Positions 1 to 19,000 of a DNA stretch of 64,000 nucleotides are shown in pieces. The first letter of the stretch is position 1, and the number at the start of each line of letters is the position of its first letter. Both the position numbers and the translations under genes were made by a program. The stretch comes from Misgurnus anguillicaudatus (lineage: Eukaryota > Chordata > Actinopteri > Cypriniformes > Cobitidae), in contig NC_073360.2 of the NCBI RefSeq assembly GCF_027580225.2, forward strand, positions 11,772,501 through 11,836,500, read 5' to 3'. A model generated the notes under the pieces. The model saw nothing but the letters and a program-made list of their open reading frames with translations. It was not told the DNA's origin and did no database searches.

Positions 1-319
1 TTTAACAAGTTTAATACTTATAACAAGATACTTGATAACAAGTATCATGCCTGCCTTGAAATCTTCCACTTTTTAACTGTAGATCATTGTCATGTGTACA
101 CACAGGGAACATATTTAGGGAAACAATTTACATTACTGGCTTGTTATTTTATTGGCTAAATCAGAATCAAATAGGGAATGATACAGTGCTTTCAGGGTTT
201 ACATAACAATAGTTAGGTTACAGGCTTAAAACAAAGACAAAAAAAATAAAAGTTTCAAAGATATAACAGTGAATGACGATACAATGAACACTAACACTAA
301 AAGTTTATATATATATATA

Positions 320-1184
320 TAGTACTGTGCAAAAGTCTTAGGCCACCACCACCAAACTTGTTGTTTTAAAGGTTTTAATGTCCATCCATCCATTTTTTTT
401 TATAGGGATGCACCGATATGGAAATTTTGGCCGATACCGATAACCGATAACTCTTTATATTTGGGGGCCGATAACCGATATATATATAGGCCGATAAATA
501 TTCATATTAATTTCACAATGAAAAATTCCCAGACCACGGACATCTTGTCTTTGCGCTAGACCAGCATACTCTTCTTAAGCCCGCAACATGTGTCATCTTC
601 GTGCTATGTCACAGAAAGCACCAATCAAAACTTCACATGGCCAGCAATGAGCAAGTGAAGTGGTTCAACAAACCAAAATAATCCATAAATTATCGGCTTT
701 CATTTATCGGCCTAATTTTGCTATCAGACCGATAACAGATAATATTAAAAATAAGCAGTTATCGGCCGATAACGATATGTCTGCCGATATATCGTGCATC
801 CCTGTTTTTTTTATTAAGATACAAACAGAAAATACAGGAAATATGTACAATAAAAAATATGTAAAATAAAAAAATAAAATTTCAGGACTAGGCATCGTCT
901 GTGTTTAGTCTTTAAAATTAGAAATTAGGATTTAATTTTGTTTAGGTTTAAGAGGTCCTGCAGTTTCCTGCTATTGCTCAAGTGTAAGGGGAGTTTACCC
1001 TAAAAACTTGACAAATCAGTTTACATTTTTATACAGTTTTTAATACTATATACACATTTCCTGTATTTTCTGGATGAATTTTATTAAAGAAACTGAGAAA
1101 CAATTATATATGATCACTATAACATTGCAAAAACAACTAATCTAATTCTGGCATGGAGGCCAAAGACTTTTGCACAGTACTGTA
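320..1184. mobile_element. Tc1/mariner-type MITE, interrupted by a hAT MITE
   Basis: Inverted ends AGTACTGTGCAAAAGTCTT and AAGACTTTTGCACAGTACT are flanked by TA-rich sequence. There is no coding capacity. A sister copy without the insertion is at 27351-27752 and defines the original element as about 0.4-0.46 kb. It lies in the 3' flank of BACH1. Confidence 0.8.
403..804. mobile_element. hAT-type MITE nested in the Tc1-type MITE
   Basis: Ends TAGGGATGCACCGATAT and ATATCGTGCATCCCTG form inverted repeats around a T-rich target. The flanks are compatible with an 8-bp duplication of type TTTTTTTA, but the homopolymer makes this unsure. The inside is built from many CCGATA repeats. No transposase. 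Confidence 0.75.
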
Positions 1185-2050
1185 CTTTTATATATTTATA
1201 TATATATGGACCAGGAAGTGTATTAAAGTTATTATTAAGTGAGACAAAGCTAAAAAGTCAACACTGATTCACAATCTACTACTTACTCATGATGGTGACA
1301 TATTTCTGTAAAACAAGAAAAAAAAAGAGGACACTTTTCATACAAAATGCGTTTCTTAACCAGACCTAAAAGATGGTTTGGGAAACAATGCCTACAGCTT
1401 TTGGTTTTCATTATCCACATGTATTACAAGTAAATATGGTCAAATTGTCATAAGTGGTAAAATTAGGAACATGGCCTTAATGAAAATAAAGAAATAAAGG
1501 CTTTTAAGTATTTAAACCCTAATTATTATTCATGTAAACTTACATGGCACTTGGGTTACTTGTGTTACAACTACGACAAAATACATATGCATATATGAAT
1601 ACCTAAAAAAAACAGAGATGCATATATTAATATACAATTTTCATGCCGGTAATGCCAAAGACGTACAGTATAAGGCTACACTGGAATGTACTTGTTTATA
1701 TGCTATTACATATTGCTCTAACATAATCAAAGGGATTATAATGATTGTCCATTGCGGCACCATAAGAGAAATGAATAATGCTACAGTAATGCTAAGAGTT
1801 CTCCGAAAAATCAGGCATATTGTGAATCAATAGCGTAATGCAACAATGCAAACTTGTGAAAAGCACTATAGAAATAAATCCGAGAATGAAAGTATGAGCA
1901 TATCCATACAAAACTCCTGGTAAAAGTGCAAATTTGGATCCATTTACGTACTACGTACGTGGATCATGCTTAAAACTGTAGCCGATGTCTAAGCTCCTGA
2001 GTAAAATGAAAAATCGGACCCATCACACGCCGCTTTACTCTGATGGTATA
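1185..2050 (-). other. BACH1 3' UTR and flank, no other gene seen
   Basis: Mostly unique AT-rich sequence directly downstream of the BACH1 stop on the minus strand. No clean minus-strand AATAAA was found between 1185 and 2050; the nearest one (1079-1084) is inside the neighbouring MITE, so the 3' end is not defined. Confidence 0.4.
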
Positions 2051-9210
<7,160 letters not shown>

Positions 9211-9699
9211 AACGCAGGGCTTTAGCTAAATGACAACAAACAAAAAAACTGTCTAACCAAGTAAAAATACAGTAACAGAGGCATCAAGTTACATTCGGGT
9301 GACGTCATGTCTACTGTAGCTCAACACCTATTGAGATTTTATAGAGAAGCACGACTATGCTAAATTAATATATGCATTATTATGATATCATGTTTTTAGT
9401 TGATGACTAACCACAAAGTTCACACAAAGTTGTACGTACTGTCAACATTTGCCAAAATGTGCATTGAGCACCTGTGCAAACATTTGTTTTTCAACTAATG
9501 GTATGAATAAGCAAAACGCAACTATCCTACGGTAACGTTACATGCAAATATGACATAACATTGGACATTTATACGACAACAACATTTAAGTAGGAAGCTA
9601 GTAGGCAGTGTGGTATAGGGAAACTGGCATTGCATAACATCGTAACACAATCGTGTTTACACTTGGAGTTTGCGTGTTGTGAAATAATATAAAACCAAC

Positions 9700-9940
9700 C
9701 TGACATATCACCGTAGATCACAGGCCGTCAAAAATCCCCCCGCTGCCCATCGCTTCGATAAAAACAAACCCAAAGAAAAGTTTGATCGTGAAAAAGCTCC
9801 ATTAGCGACTGTCCGGCTGTCATGTGACTGTGTACAGTGCGGCAGCAGAGATTCTGACGACACTGCGCGACACAACACGCACAATATGCGCTGCGTATTT
9901 GCTCTGTTCTGCGGTTGTGGGTAGAAGGGATACAGCTGCT
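9700..9940 (-). promoter_or_regulatory. bach1: Likely BACH1 5' noncoding exon and CpG-rich promoter
   Basis: A good minus-strand donor (ATGTCAG|GTTGG, exon base 9700) faces the acceptor just before the BACH1 start codon, predicting a noncoding first exon that begins somewhere in 9750-9900. The region has clearly more CpG than the surroundings and no TATA box was recognised. The transcription start is not visible from sequence, so the upper limit is a guess. Confidence 0.45.
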
Positions 9941-10168
9941 ACGGACAAAATCTCGTGAGAACTCGCAAGATGAACGCTGTTTTCATCCTAATCCTACCCC
10001 CAAACCTAACCCTAAACCCAACACTTCACGGGATTTATGCCGTGTCTGTATCCTATCTAGCCAGAACCGCTGTTTTTCATCCTAATCGTACCCCAAATCC
10101 TAACCCTGAACCCAACATCTCGCGAGATTTGGCCGTAGCTGTAGCCTTTCTAGCCAGAACCCTGTTCT
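9918..10168. repeat. Inverted/tandem repeat cluster with TCTCGCGAGA-type palindromes in the BACH1-MIPEP spacer
   Basis: Two tandem copies of a roughly 93-bp unit (about 9980-10068 and 10071-10166, each with CATCCTAATC...CCTAACCCT and ending CTAGCCAGAAC) are preceded by an inverted partial copy (9918-9962). The units carry TCTCGTGAGA (9951-9960), a degraded form (about 10024) and a perfect TCTCGCGAGA (10118-10127). Confidence 0.7.
10118..10127. promoter_or_regulatory. TCTCGCGAGA palindrome (BANP-type site) upstream of MIPEP
   Basis: An exact copy of the 10-bp palindrome known in vertebrates as a BANP-bound CpG-island promoter motif. It is 434 bp upstream of the MIPEP start codon and about 420 bp from the BACH1 noncoding exon. 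The motif is seen directly; function is inferred, and it lies in a repeat. Confidence 0.4.
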
Positions 10169-10560
10169 AGTGTTCTGCACCGCTTCTTGCTTCAAAATAA
10201 AAGTATTTTGATATTCGGTGTTGTATATACTTTAGTAATTTTGTGTGAACCACACATCTATTTATATATTATACATTTGACTTTTTTATATATATATAAT
10301 ATTAATATAAATCATGTTTTTTATATATTATTTATTTATATATTCTTATACTTGAATGTCGAAAGTGCTGTCATGAAAACACAATATATATGTGTTGTTG
10401 ACTTGCACGCTGTCATTGGAAGGGGCAAGACATGCCTCTTCTTTAAATCGTTAAAAGTTTTTGACTGTAGTACAGGTCCGTTTGTCAGCATTTATACATG
10501 TTTTCCGTTGTGCTGGTTATGAATAGTCAAGTATAGTTTATTGTATAGATTTGATCGGTA

Positions 10561-10704
10561 ATGTCAGTGTACAGACCGCTGGTGTGTTTGCTTAAGCATG
10601 GCACAACATTGAAAATCTGCAGGACGGTGACCACCTGGTCACCTGTAGGAGCTGCTTTCAATGCCAAAGTCCAGAGGGGACTGGATCTCTTTCAACAAAA
10701 TGTG
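10561..10704 (+). CDS. mipep: MIPEP exon 1 (start, mitochondrial presequence)
   Basis: Codons 1-48, donor AATGTG|GTATGT, phase 0. The first in-frame ATG gives [20 protein letters not shown], a basic amphipathic presequence-like N-terminus, then [16 protein letters not shown], which matches the mature-protein start in the family. Confidence 0.9.
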
Positions 10705-12993
10705 GTATGTAACCTTATTAACAACACACATACATCTGTTTGATATCAGTTTGGTTGACCTTTAAATACCCTGCTGAATGAAACCCAATACAAATGGTTT
10801 ATGTTCAAATACCATTTTTAACCATCAGCTGTTTGCCATTAAAACCATTATAAAATGTCTTATTCCTGTTGGAATTAGTGGTGTTAATGGTGTGAGAGAT
10901 ACCATCCCATCAAAACAACCATAATATTTTCACACAAAAAAACTATACAATTTATTATAACCATTAAATCCATTAGAATTTCTGTGGTGGTTTTATTGTT
11001 GTTTTAATTAGGGTTGTAATGCACACTACATGTTCAATATGATATATTTTATTTTAATGTTTTTGTCAGGGGTTGTTTGCTGTCCCGGAGCTCAGCTCGG
11101 TGGAAGGGTTCGACGTAATCCAGGACAGAGCCCTACAGGAGACGGAGCATCTGGTACAGAAAGCCTGCAGCTGTCCACCAGGAGTCGAGACCGTTGAGAC
11201 TTTCGACAAACTATCGGACACCCTGTGCCGAGTGGCAGACCTTGTAAACAAGTTCACGGATATTTACTAATTTATTTAAATGCGTTAGTGTGACTTTAAG
11301 GGTATGTGATTTTAAGATGCCTTTTGAAATTTGCAGGCAGACTTTATTAAAGTAGCACACCCTGACCCATCGTATCGAGAAGCTGCAGAGAAGACTTGTA
11401 TAAAGATTGGTACTATGGTGGAGAGGTCAGTGTACTTTACTGTATGGGACAGGGATTAGACTAGTCCCAGACTAAAATAAATGTAAGAGCTGTCCAAACT
11501 GAAAACAACTTGATGCATCTTAAAAAACATAAGTGCTCTTTGTTTTGCCTTAAAATGCACGTGATGCATGTTTTTAGGAATGCATGTTTGTTAAAACTAG
11601 TTAATATCCTAATTAATCTAAGGCCTAGTCCTGGCTTAAGCTAAGCATTTCTCCAGAAAGCTGATGTTTGTGTGTATTTGTCCCGCAGGCTCAATACAAA
11701 TGTTGAATTGTTTCAAAGTTTAAAGGACCTTTTAGATAATGAAGAGGTTATGGCCAAACTGGACCCAGAAACAAGGTATGATTTAAATAAAATGTATTTC
11801 ATTGTTACTACCTGCATGCCTTTATACACTAAGATCTTGCATGAACGATTTTACATAAAACAATGCTGATATTTCTACTGGCCATATAAAGTTTTCATGC
11901 GTTTTTTATTTCATTGATGCAGAAGAGTAGCTGAACTGTTCATGTTTGACTTTGAGATAAGTGGGATACATCTGGATAAAAAGAAGGTCAGAATATAAAT
12001 CTGCTTGTGCTTCTTGATTAAATTGACCATCGAGTGTCTTTACACATGACTTGTTTGTTTTACAGAGGAAAGAGGCTGTGAATCTGAATGTTAAGCTTTT
12101 GGATCTGAGCAATCAGTTTCTCATGGGCTGCCACGTGCCAAACAGAATAGAGAAGCGAGTTATTCCTGAACACATTCACCAACACTTCACAAAAGATGGA
12201 AAATATATTCAGATCGGAGGCCTGCATGCTGATGTGCCTGATGACCTGGTACAGTAAAATACTTTGCCAAATACAGTACAACTGTTTATTTCAGCAAGTT
12301 ACATTGCCAACACCTTTATTAAACATAGACAACATTAAATTACATTTTATTCATTACATTTATGCATTTTACATGAGCCCATACTCTTTTCTCTGTTTCT
12401 TTTCCACTTAAAAGTATGTCAACACAGAAGAAACTCTGATTCCCGCTCTCCTGTTGTAATGAGTTTGTGCACATTTGTTTCAGGTCAGGGAGGTTGCATA
12501 TAAAATTTTTCTCTATCCGAATGCAAACGTGATGCACATACTCGAGGAGCTCTTGACATCCAGAGATAAACTCGCTCGATTGGTTGGTTATGAATCTTAT
12601 GCACATAGAGCCTTAAAAGGAACCATGGCCAAAAGCCCAGGTAAGTTTTATTTCTCATTTATTTACATTAAAATACCTTGCTTTTGATGAATGCGTGAGC
12701 TTAAGACAAGTTTTGTATCTACACAGAATCGGTCATGAATTTCTTACAGCTGCTGACAGAGAAATTATCAGACAGGTGAACCCTCTTTTCATTATTTGTA
12801 AAACACCTTGCACTGATCTATCTTAACATTTATCAGGATCAGTCGGAGCCAATGGTGTTGTGGGCAGCGCTCCGACATGTGGTGCTTTCGCACTTTCGGC
12901 GACCCAAGTTTGATTCCCGGCTTGTAGTCATTTGCCAATCCCATACCTCTCTCCTCCTTGTACTTTTCTGGCAAAATATATATTTAATAGTTT

Positions 12994-13067
<74 letters not shown>

Positions 13068-16000
13068 TTATTATTATTTTTTTTTTTTTGTCATTGTTTT
13101 GCCTTATGCACACCAGTTTTGTTTTTTGCAAGGTTTGTTTGTAAAAAAAACCTTAAATATCCTGATATAACTAAGGCCTAGTCCTGGATTAATCTAAACC
13201 CTGTCTGGGAAACCACCCCATATTGTGGTAAATATTAAGACTTAACCATAACATTATATTTTTTATTATTGTGGATATAATTTTGTCTTTCACCACTAGG
13301 TGTCACTGTTGCCTACAGTAGTTTATGCCTCTGTGCCAGTAGGCTTTGAGTGGTTTGTTAATTGTTGAGAAATGTACAGTAGTAATTAAGTGGATGTTTT
13401 GGGTCACTTTAGGACAAAAAATGATTTTAAAATGATGAGGGACATGAAGACAAAACTTAACCCCAGAAATACAGTAAGCCTTATTAATTAAACATTTTCT
13501 CATTGCTTTGATTAATGTACAATCTTAAAAGTGTATTAATAATAGCAAGTGTGTTTAAATGGGAATTAATTTAAATCTTTTGCTTTGTAGGAATTAATGC
13601 CATGGGACCATCCGTACTTCAGTGGTGTTATTCGTGCTGAAAGGTAAGAGACGTGAAAAAATAAAAGCATTTTTGCATGATATATATTTGTGTACTGTGT
13701 GTAAATATACATACATACATACATACATACACACACATATATAAACACACTCACCTAAAGGATTATTAGGAACATCTGTTCAATTTCTCTTTAATGCAAT
13801 TATCTAATCAACCAATCACATGGCAGTTGCTTCAATGCATTTAGGGGTGTGGTCCTGGTCAAGACAATCTCCTGAACTCCAAACTGAATGTCAGAATGGG
13901 AAAGAAAGATGATTTAAGCAATTTTGAGCGTGGCATGGTTGTTGGTGCCAGACGGGCCGGTCTGAGTATTTCACAATCTGCTCAGTTACTGGGATTTTCA
14001 CGCACAACCATTTCTAGGGTTTACAAAGAATGGTGTGAAAAGGGAAAAACATCCAGTATGCGGCAGTCCTGTGGGCGAAAATGCCTTGTTGATGCTAGAG
14101 GTCAGAGGAGAATGAGCCGACTGATTCAAGCTGATAGAAGAGCAACTTTGACTGAAATAACCACTCGTTACAACCGAGGTATGCAGCAAAGCATTTGTGA
14201 AGCCACAACACGCACAACCTTGATGCGGATGGGCTACAACAGCAGAAGACCCCACATGGTACCATTCATCTCCACTACAAATAGGAAAAAGAGGCTACAA
14301 TTTGCACAAGCTCACCAAAATTGGACAGTTGAAGACTGGAAAAATGTTGCCTGGTCTGTCGAGTCTCGATTTCTGTTGAGACATTCAGATGGTAGAGTCA
14401 GAATTTGGCATAAACAGAATGAGAACATGAATCCATCATGCCTTGTTACCACTGTGCAGGCTGCTGGTGGTGGTGTTATGGTATGAGGGATGTTTTCTTG
14501 GCACACTTTAGGCCCCTTAGTGCCAATTGGGCATCGTTTAAATGCCACAGCCTACCTGAGCATTGTTTCTGACCATGTCCATCCCTTTATGACCACCATG
14601 TACTCATCCTCTGATGGCTACTTCTAGCAGGATAATGCAACATGTCACAAAGCTCGAATCATTTCAAATTGGTTTCTTGAACATGACAATGAGTTCACTG
14701 TACTAAAATGGCCCCCACAGTCACCAGATCTCAACTCAATGGAGCATCTTTGGGATGTGGTGGAACGGGAGCTTCGTGCCCTGGATGTGCATCCCACAAA
14801 TCTCCATCAACTGCAAGATGCTATCCTATCAATATGAGCCAACATTTCTAAAGAATGCTTTCAGCACCTTGTTGAATCAATGCCACGCAGAATTAAGGCA
14901 GTTCTGAAGGCGAAAGGGGGTCAAACACAGTATTAGTATGGTGTTCCTAATAATCCTTTAGGTGAGTGTGTTTTTTATGTATATATTTAAAAAAAAAAAA
15001 AGTTTAATTTTTAAAATTTATATTTAGAATATAGAATATATAAAAATACAAATAAGTATATGACACAACAAATACTTTTTATTATTATTATATATTATTC
15101 AAAAATCTTTTTCATTTTGTATGCGATTAATCCAGATAAATCTTTGCCCAGCACTAGAAAAAATAGGAGGTGAAAGATGTACTTAAAGATAAAATGTACG
15201 TAAATGGTTACTACTCACCATCAGTATATGGAGGAAAGTGTTGAAAAATTGACTAAGACTATACGTTCTTAATATTCGTCCTTTTGTGTTCCATTGAAGA
15301 CATATCATTAATTTAATCTTTTAATAACATGTATATGTTTTGTCTTGGTAGATTTAACATTGAGCCAAGTCTGTACAGTCCGTATTTTTCACTGGGAGCG
15401 TGTATGGAAGGTCTGAACAGTGTTTTTACTCGGTTGTTTGGTGTGTCGTTGCTGGCCGAGGAGCCCAGTGTGGGAGAAGTGTGGAACGAAGATGTTCGTA
15501 AGCTGGTGAGGTCACAGTTTTGTGCTGGAATCACTCTATGTTTGATTCATTACCCAAATCTCCCATTACCTTGTGGTCTTGAGAGCTTATCCTTAGGTCT
15601 CTCAGGATAACTTGAGATCATTTCCTTTGAAAGTCACATGCTGTTTTGAATTGTGCCCTCAGGCTGTCGTGCATGAAACAGAGGGGTTGCTGGGATACAT
15701 CTACTGTGACTTCTTCTACAGGACAGACAAACCTCACCAGGTAGTACTTACTTATTTTATCTATTTAAACGTATTTGTTTGAGGGAAAAAATGTAATTGG
15801 TTTTGCTAATTTGTAATGTATGTTATGGGGCAATTTTGTAATTTTAGTGCCACTATCAAAACAGAAATGCAAAACTAAAGTTTTTAAAGAGGATTGCCAA
15901 ACACTCCCCTGTTTTCCATTGGTCAGATAAACGGAAACTCCCACCCCCAAACTTATACCATTGGATGAGGCAATGCATAAAAATTTTTATAATTTTTTTA

Positions 16001-19000
16001 AACGTCTCTACAATTTTATAGAAATAACTTTTTAAAGGTATATTAAGTTAACATTTTTTCTCTGCATATTAAGCTAGTATGGGAGGAAGCATTAACAAAT
16101 AGCACACACAGTATGAACATTTTTAGTGTCTATTTACTTGGTAAGCATATCGGACTATTGGTATTCATTTTAATGATGATCATAAATTTTGACGTGTAAC
16201 TCCCCTACTTTTTTAATCATTAGGATGATTTTTCCTTCTTTCAGGACTGCCATTTCACCATCCGTGGCGGGCGGCGATTGGATGATGGCCAGTATCAGTT
16301 GCCTGTGGTGGTTCTGATGCTGAACCTTCCTCACCCCACACGCTCCGCTCCCACGCTGCTCAGTCCGGGGATGATGGAGAACCTTTTTCACGAGATGGGC
16401 CACGCCATGCACTCCATGCTGGGACGCACACGCTACCAGCATGTGACGGGTACGGCCGTGATCACAAAATATCAAGCTTTTGTTGTGCTCCTTAGCATTA
16501 CCTGGAAATATATATATATTCTAGATCAGGGGTTTTCAAGCTGTGATATCAAGGACCCCCAAAGATGATGAACCCCAGTGAGTGAGATAAAGGGGACTGC
16601 AATAAGAAAGATACAAAGCAAATGCACGAAATCCTTGAAAGTTTGTGAATCTGGGGGGAAATTCAAGGCCCTGGGAAGTTTTTGAAAATATACATGCATA
16701 GATACAGGTCATTGAAAGTGCTTGAATCTATTTTATGCAAGAAGTTTTCTGGAAAAAAAATCCATATTCCTTGTGTAGGATAATATCTAGACTTTTTAAG
16801 CACACGCTTTAAATGCTTATATCTTCTGTATGCGAATGTTGATTCATACCAAAATGATTTTTTGCATAGTTGTGTTTCATACTTGAAAACGTCTCGGGTT
16901 ATTTATGTAACTGTTGTTCCCTTAGAAGGGAACGAGACGCTGGGTCTCCCTTGCCATACTTTCTGCGTCCCTGTAACGCCGCCATTGGTAATATTTCAGA
17001 TAGCGATATACTTCCTGGCTCCTGCGTCACCCTGTCTTTGTCGTTAAGCCTCATCATTGGTTGAATTTGATATACACATTCAGACACACTTACCCCCGGA
17101 GGCGTCCCAAAAGTGTCACAGCAGTGACGCAGCGCTAGTTCCCTAGAAAGGAAACTGTAACAATGTATCTTAAAAGGTAACACGATGTAACCTTGCTCTC
17201 ACTTGAAATGTGTCCCCACATTTAGTCCTTGAATTTGAGGGTATTGGACCTGGATAGTCCTTGAAAGGTCATTGAATTGGAAGTTACAGTAACTAAGGTG
17301 TGGGAACCCTGAGTATAAAATTTGTTGGAATCTATGTAGTAAGAAATTGAAGATAAAACTAAAATAAAAACCTAAATTTTTCATTTTTCTTCTTTGAAAT
17401 GTTCTGGGGGTCCCAGTTTGAGAACCCTTGTGTGACCTCAAACAAGCCTGCGAACACTTGCATGATCACATTTTTAAGGCTTTAATATTAAGCCATGCTG
17501 ACCTTTATTTGGCTAGTGTTTTACAATACTTGTATATATAAACAGCATACAGTTGAAACTGATGGGTCAGTTTAACATCCCTATTTTTTATTAGTTTATA
17601 GATAAGTGTATACAGTAATATTTCAGGATTTATTTCCCCTTTCTCGTTTTAGGAACACGATGTTCAACAGATTTTGCGGAGGTCCCTTCTATTTTAATGG
17701 AATACTTTGCGACAGATTATCGCGTGATCAACCAGTTTGCTCGTCACTACCAAACAGGACAGGTACAGTACTGTCTGTGCTTATTTACTACTAGATTTGT
17801 CATTGCTGTGGTCTTTGGTATTAAATGCACATTCATATCATTTCTCCTAGCCTTTACCACAGAGCATGGTGGCTCGCCTTTGTGAATCCAAGAAGGTCTG
17901 TGGAGCGGCCGACACACAACTTCAGGTATCAGAGATCTTCTCAGTCAACAAACAGAAAGATTTAAAGCATAAACAATGAATCGTAATCGGTTCAATTCAG
18001 TTAAGCTTTCCATAGCACAGGTCCACTAGTTACATTTTCATGCATTTGGTAAAAGCTTTTATCCAAAGCGACTTACAGTACATTACAATGTATACCTTTT
18101 TTTATAGGTATGTGTTTTCCCTGGGTTTGAACCCATGACCTTTTGCGCTGCTATTGCTCTACCACTGAGCTATACAGAGTTATTTATACACTCTTTAATG
18201 TGGGTTTTAAATAGGGATGCACATAAATAGTACTTTTTGGAGATACTGTTAGTTTGATATTGATGTGTTGTTGTTTTTTTGCTAGTATTATTACAAAAAT
18301 ATCAGAATATTCAAAGAGAACTCCAATTTACAAATGTATACTTTATAGTAAAAAAATAAGCCATTGTTACATTGTAAAATATATCACATTAACACATTTT
18401 TAGTTACTTAATTGTATGGGATTTTTAAAACTTGTAAAATAGAAAAGGAGTTTGCTGGGAAAAGCCTTCATATTGCTTGCCTTCAGCATTGGTCAATTCA
18501 GACCCTTATCAATAAAAAGCATGACTATATGTTGTGCATTAATTATATACTTATTTGTAAATAATCTAGACATGAATAATAGGTTTCCTTTTGATCTTCA
18601 GGTTTTCTATGCAGCCCTGGATCAAGTTTATCATGGAAAACCACAAAAACAATCAACGACAGATATTTTAATAGACATGCAGAAGAAGTATTATGGGCTA
18701 CCGTACATCAACAACACAGTAAGTGTTAATGATTTATAAATGATAAATAACTGTAACAGTTAATACTATATGAAGAGTTCAACAGCAGACGCAGATAAAC
18801 GCCACCTCTGTCAAAAATGAGACCATGATTGTAACAGAATGCTCTCAACACGGTACTATACATTAATCAAATACGTGCACATCAAATCCGCTTTATCCCG
18901 GCCTCAGGCCATTCAGAAATATCCCACGGGTCATGGAATTTCTGGAATATCATGGAATTTTAAAAGGTCTTTTCTAGGGCTGTCACGATTATGACATTTG

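Noticed and set aside
9990..10115. Interstitial telomeric repeat (AACCCTAAACCC)
   Set aside because: Only one or two imperfect hexamers per unit; it is part of a 93-bp repeat.
12852..13144. Tyr-Ile repeat peptides on both strands
   Set aside because: Produced by the (TA)n microsatellite behind a SINE.
18041..18180. tRNA gene
   Set aside because: Only a B-box-like and flanking repeat sequence; no acceptor stem, D arm or anticodon arm could be folded.
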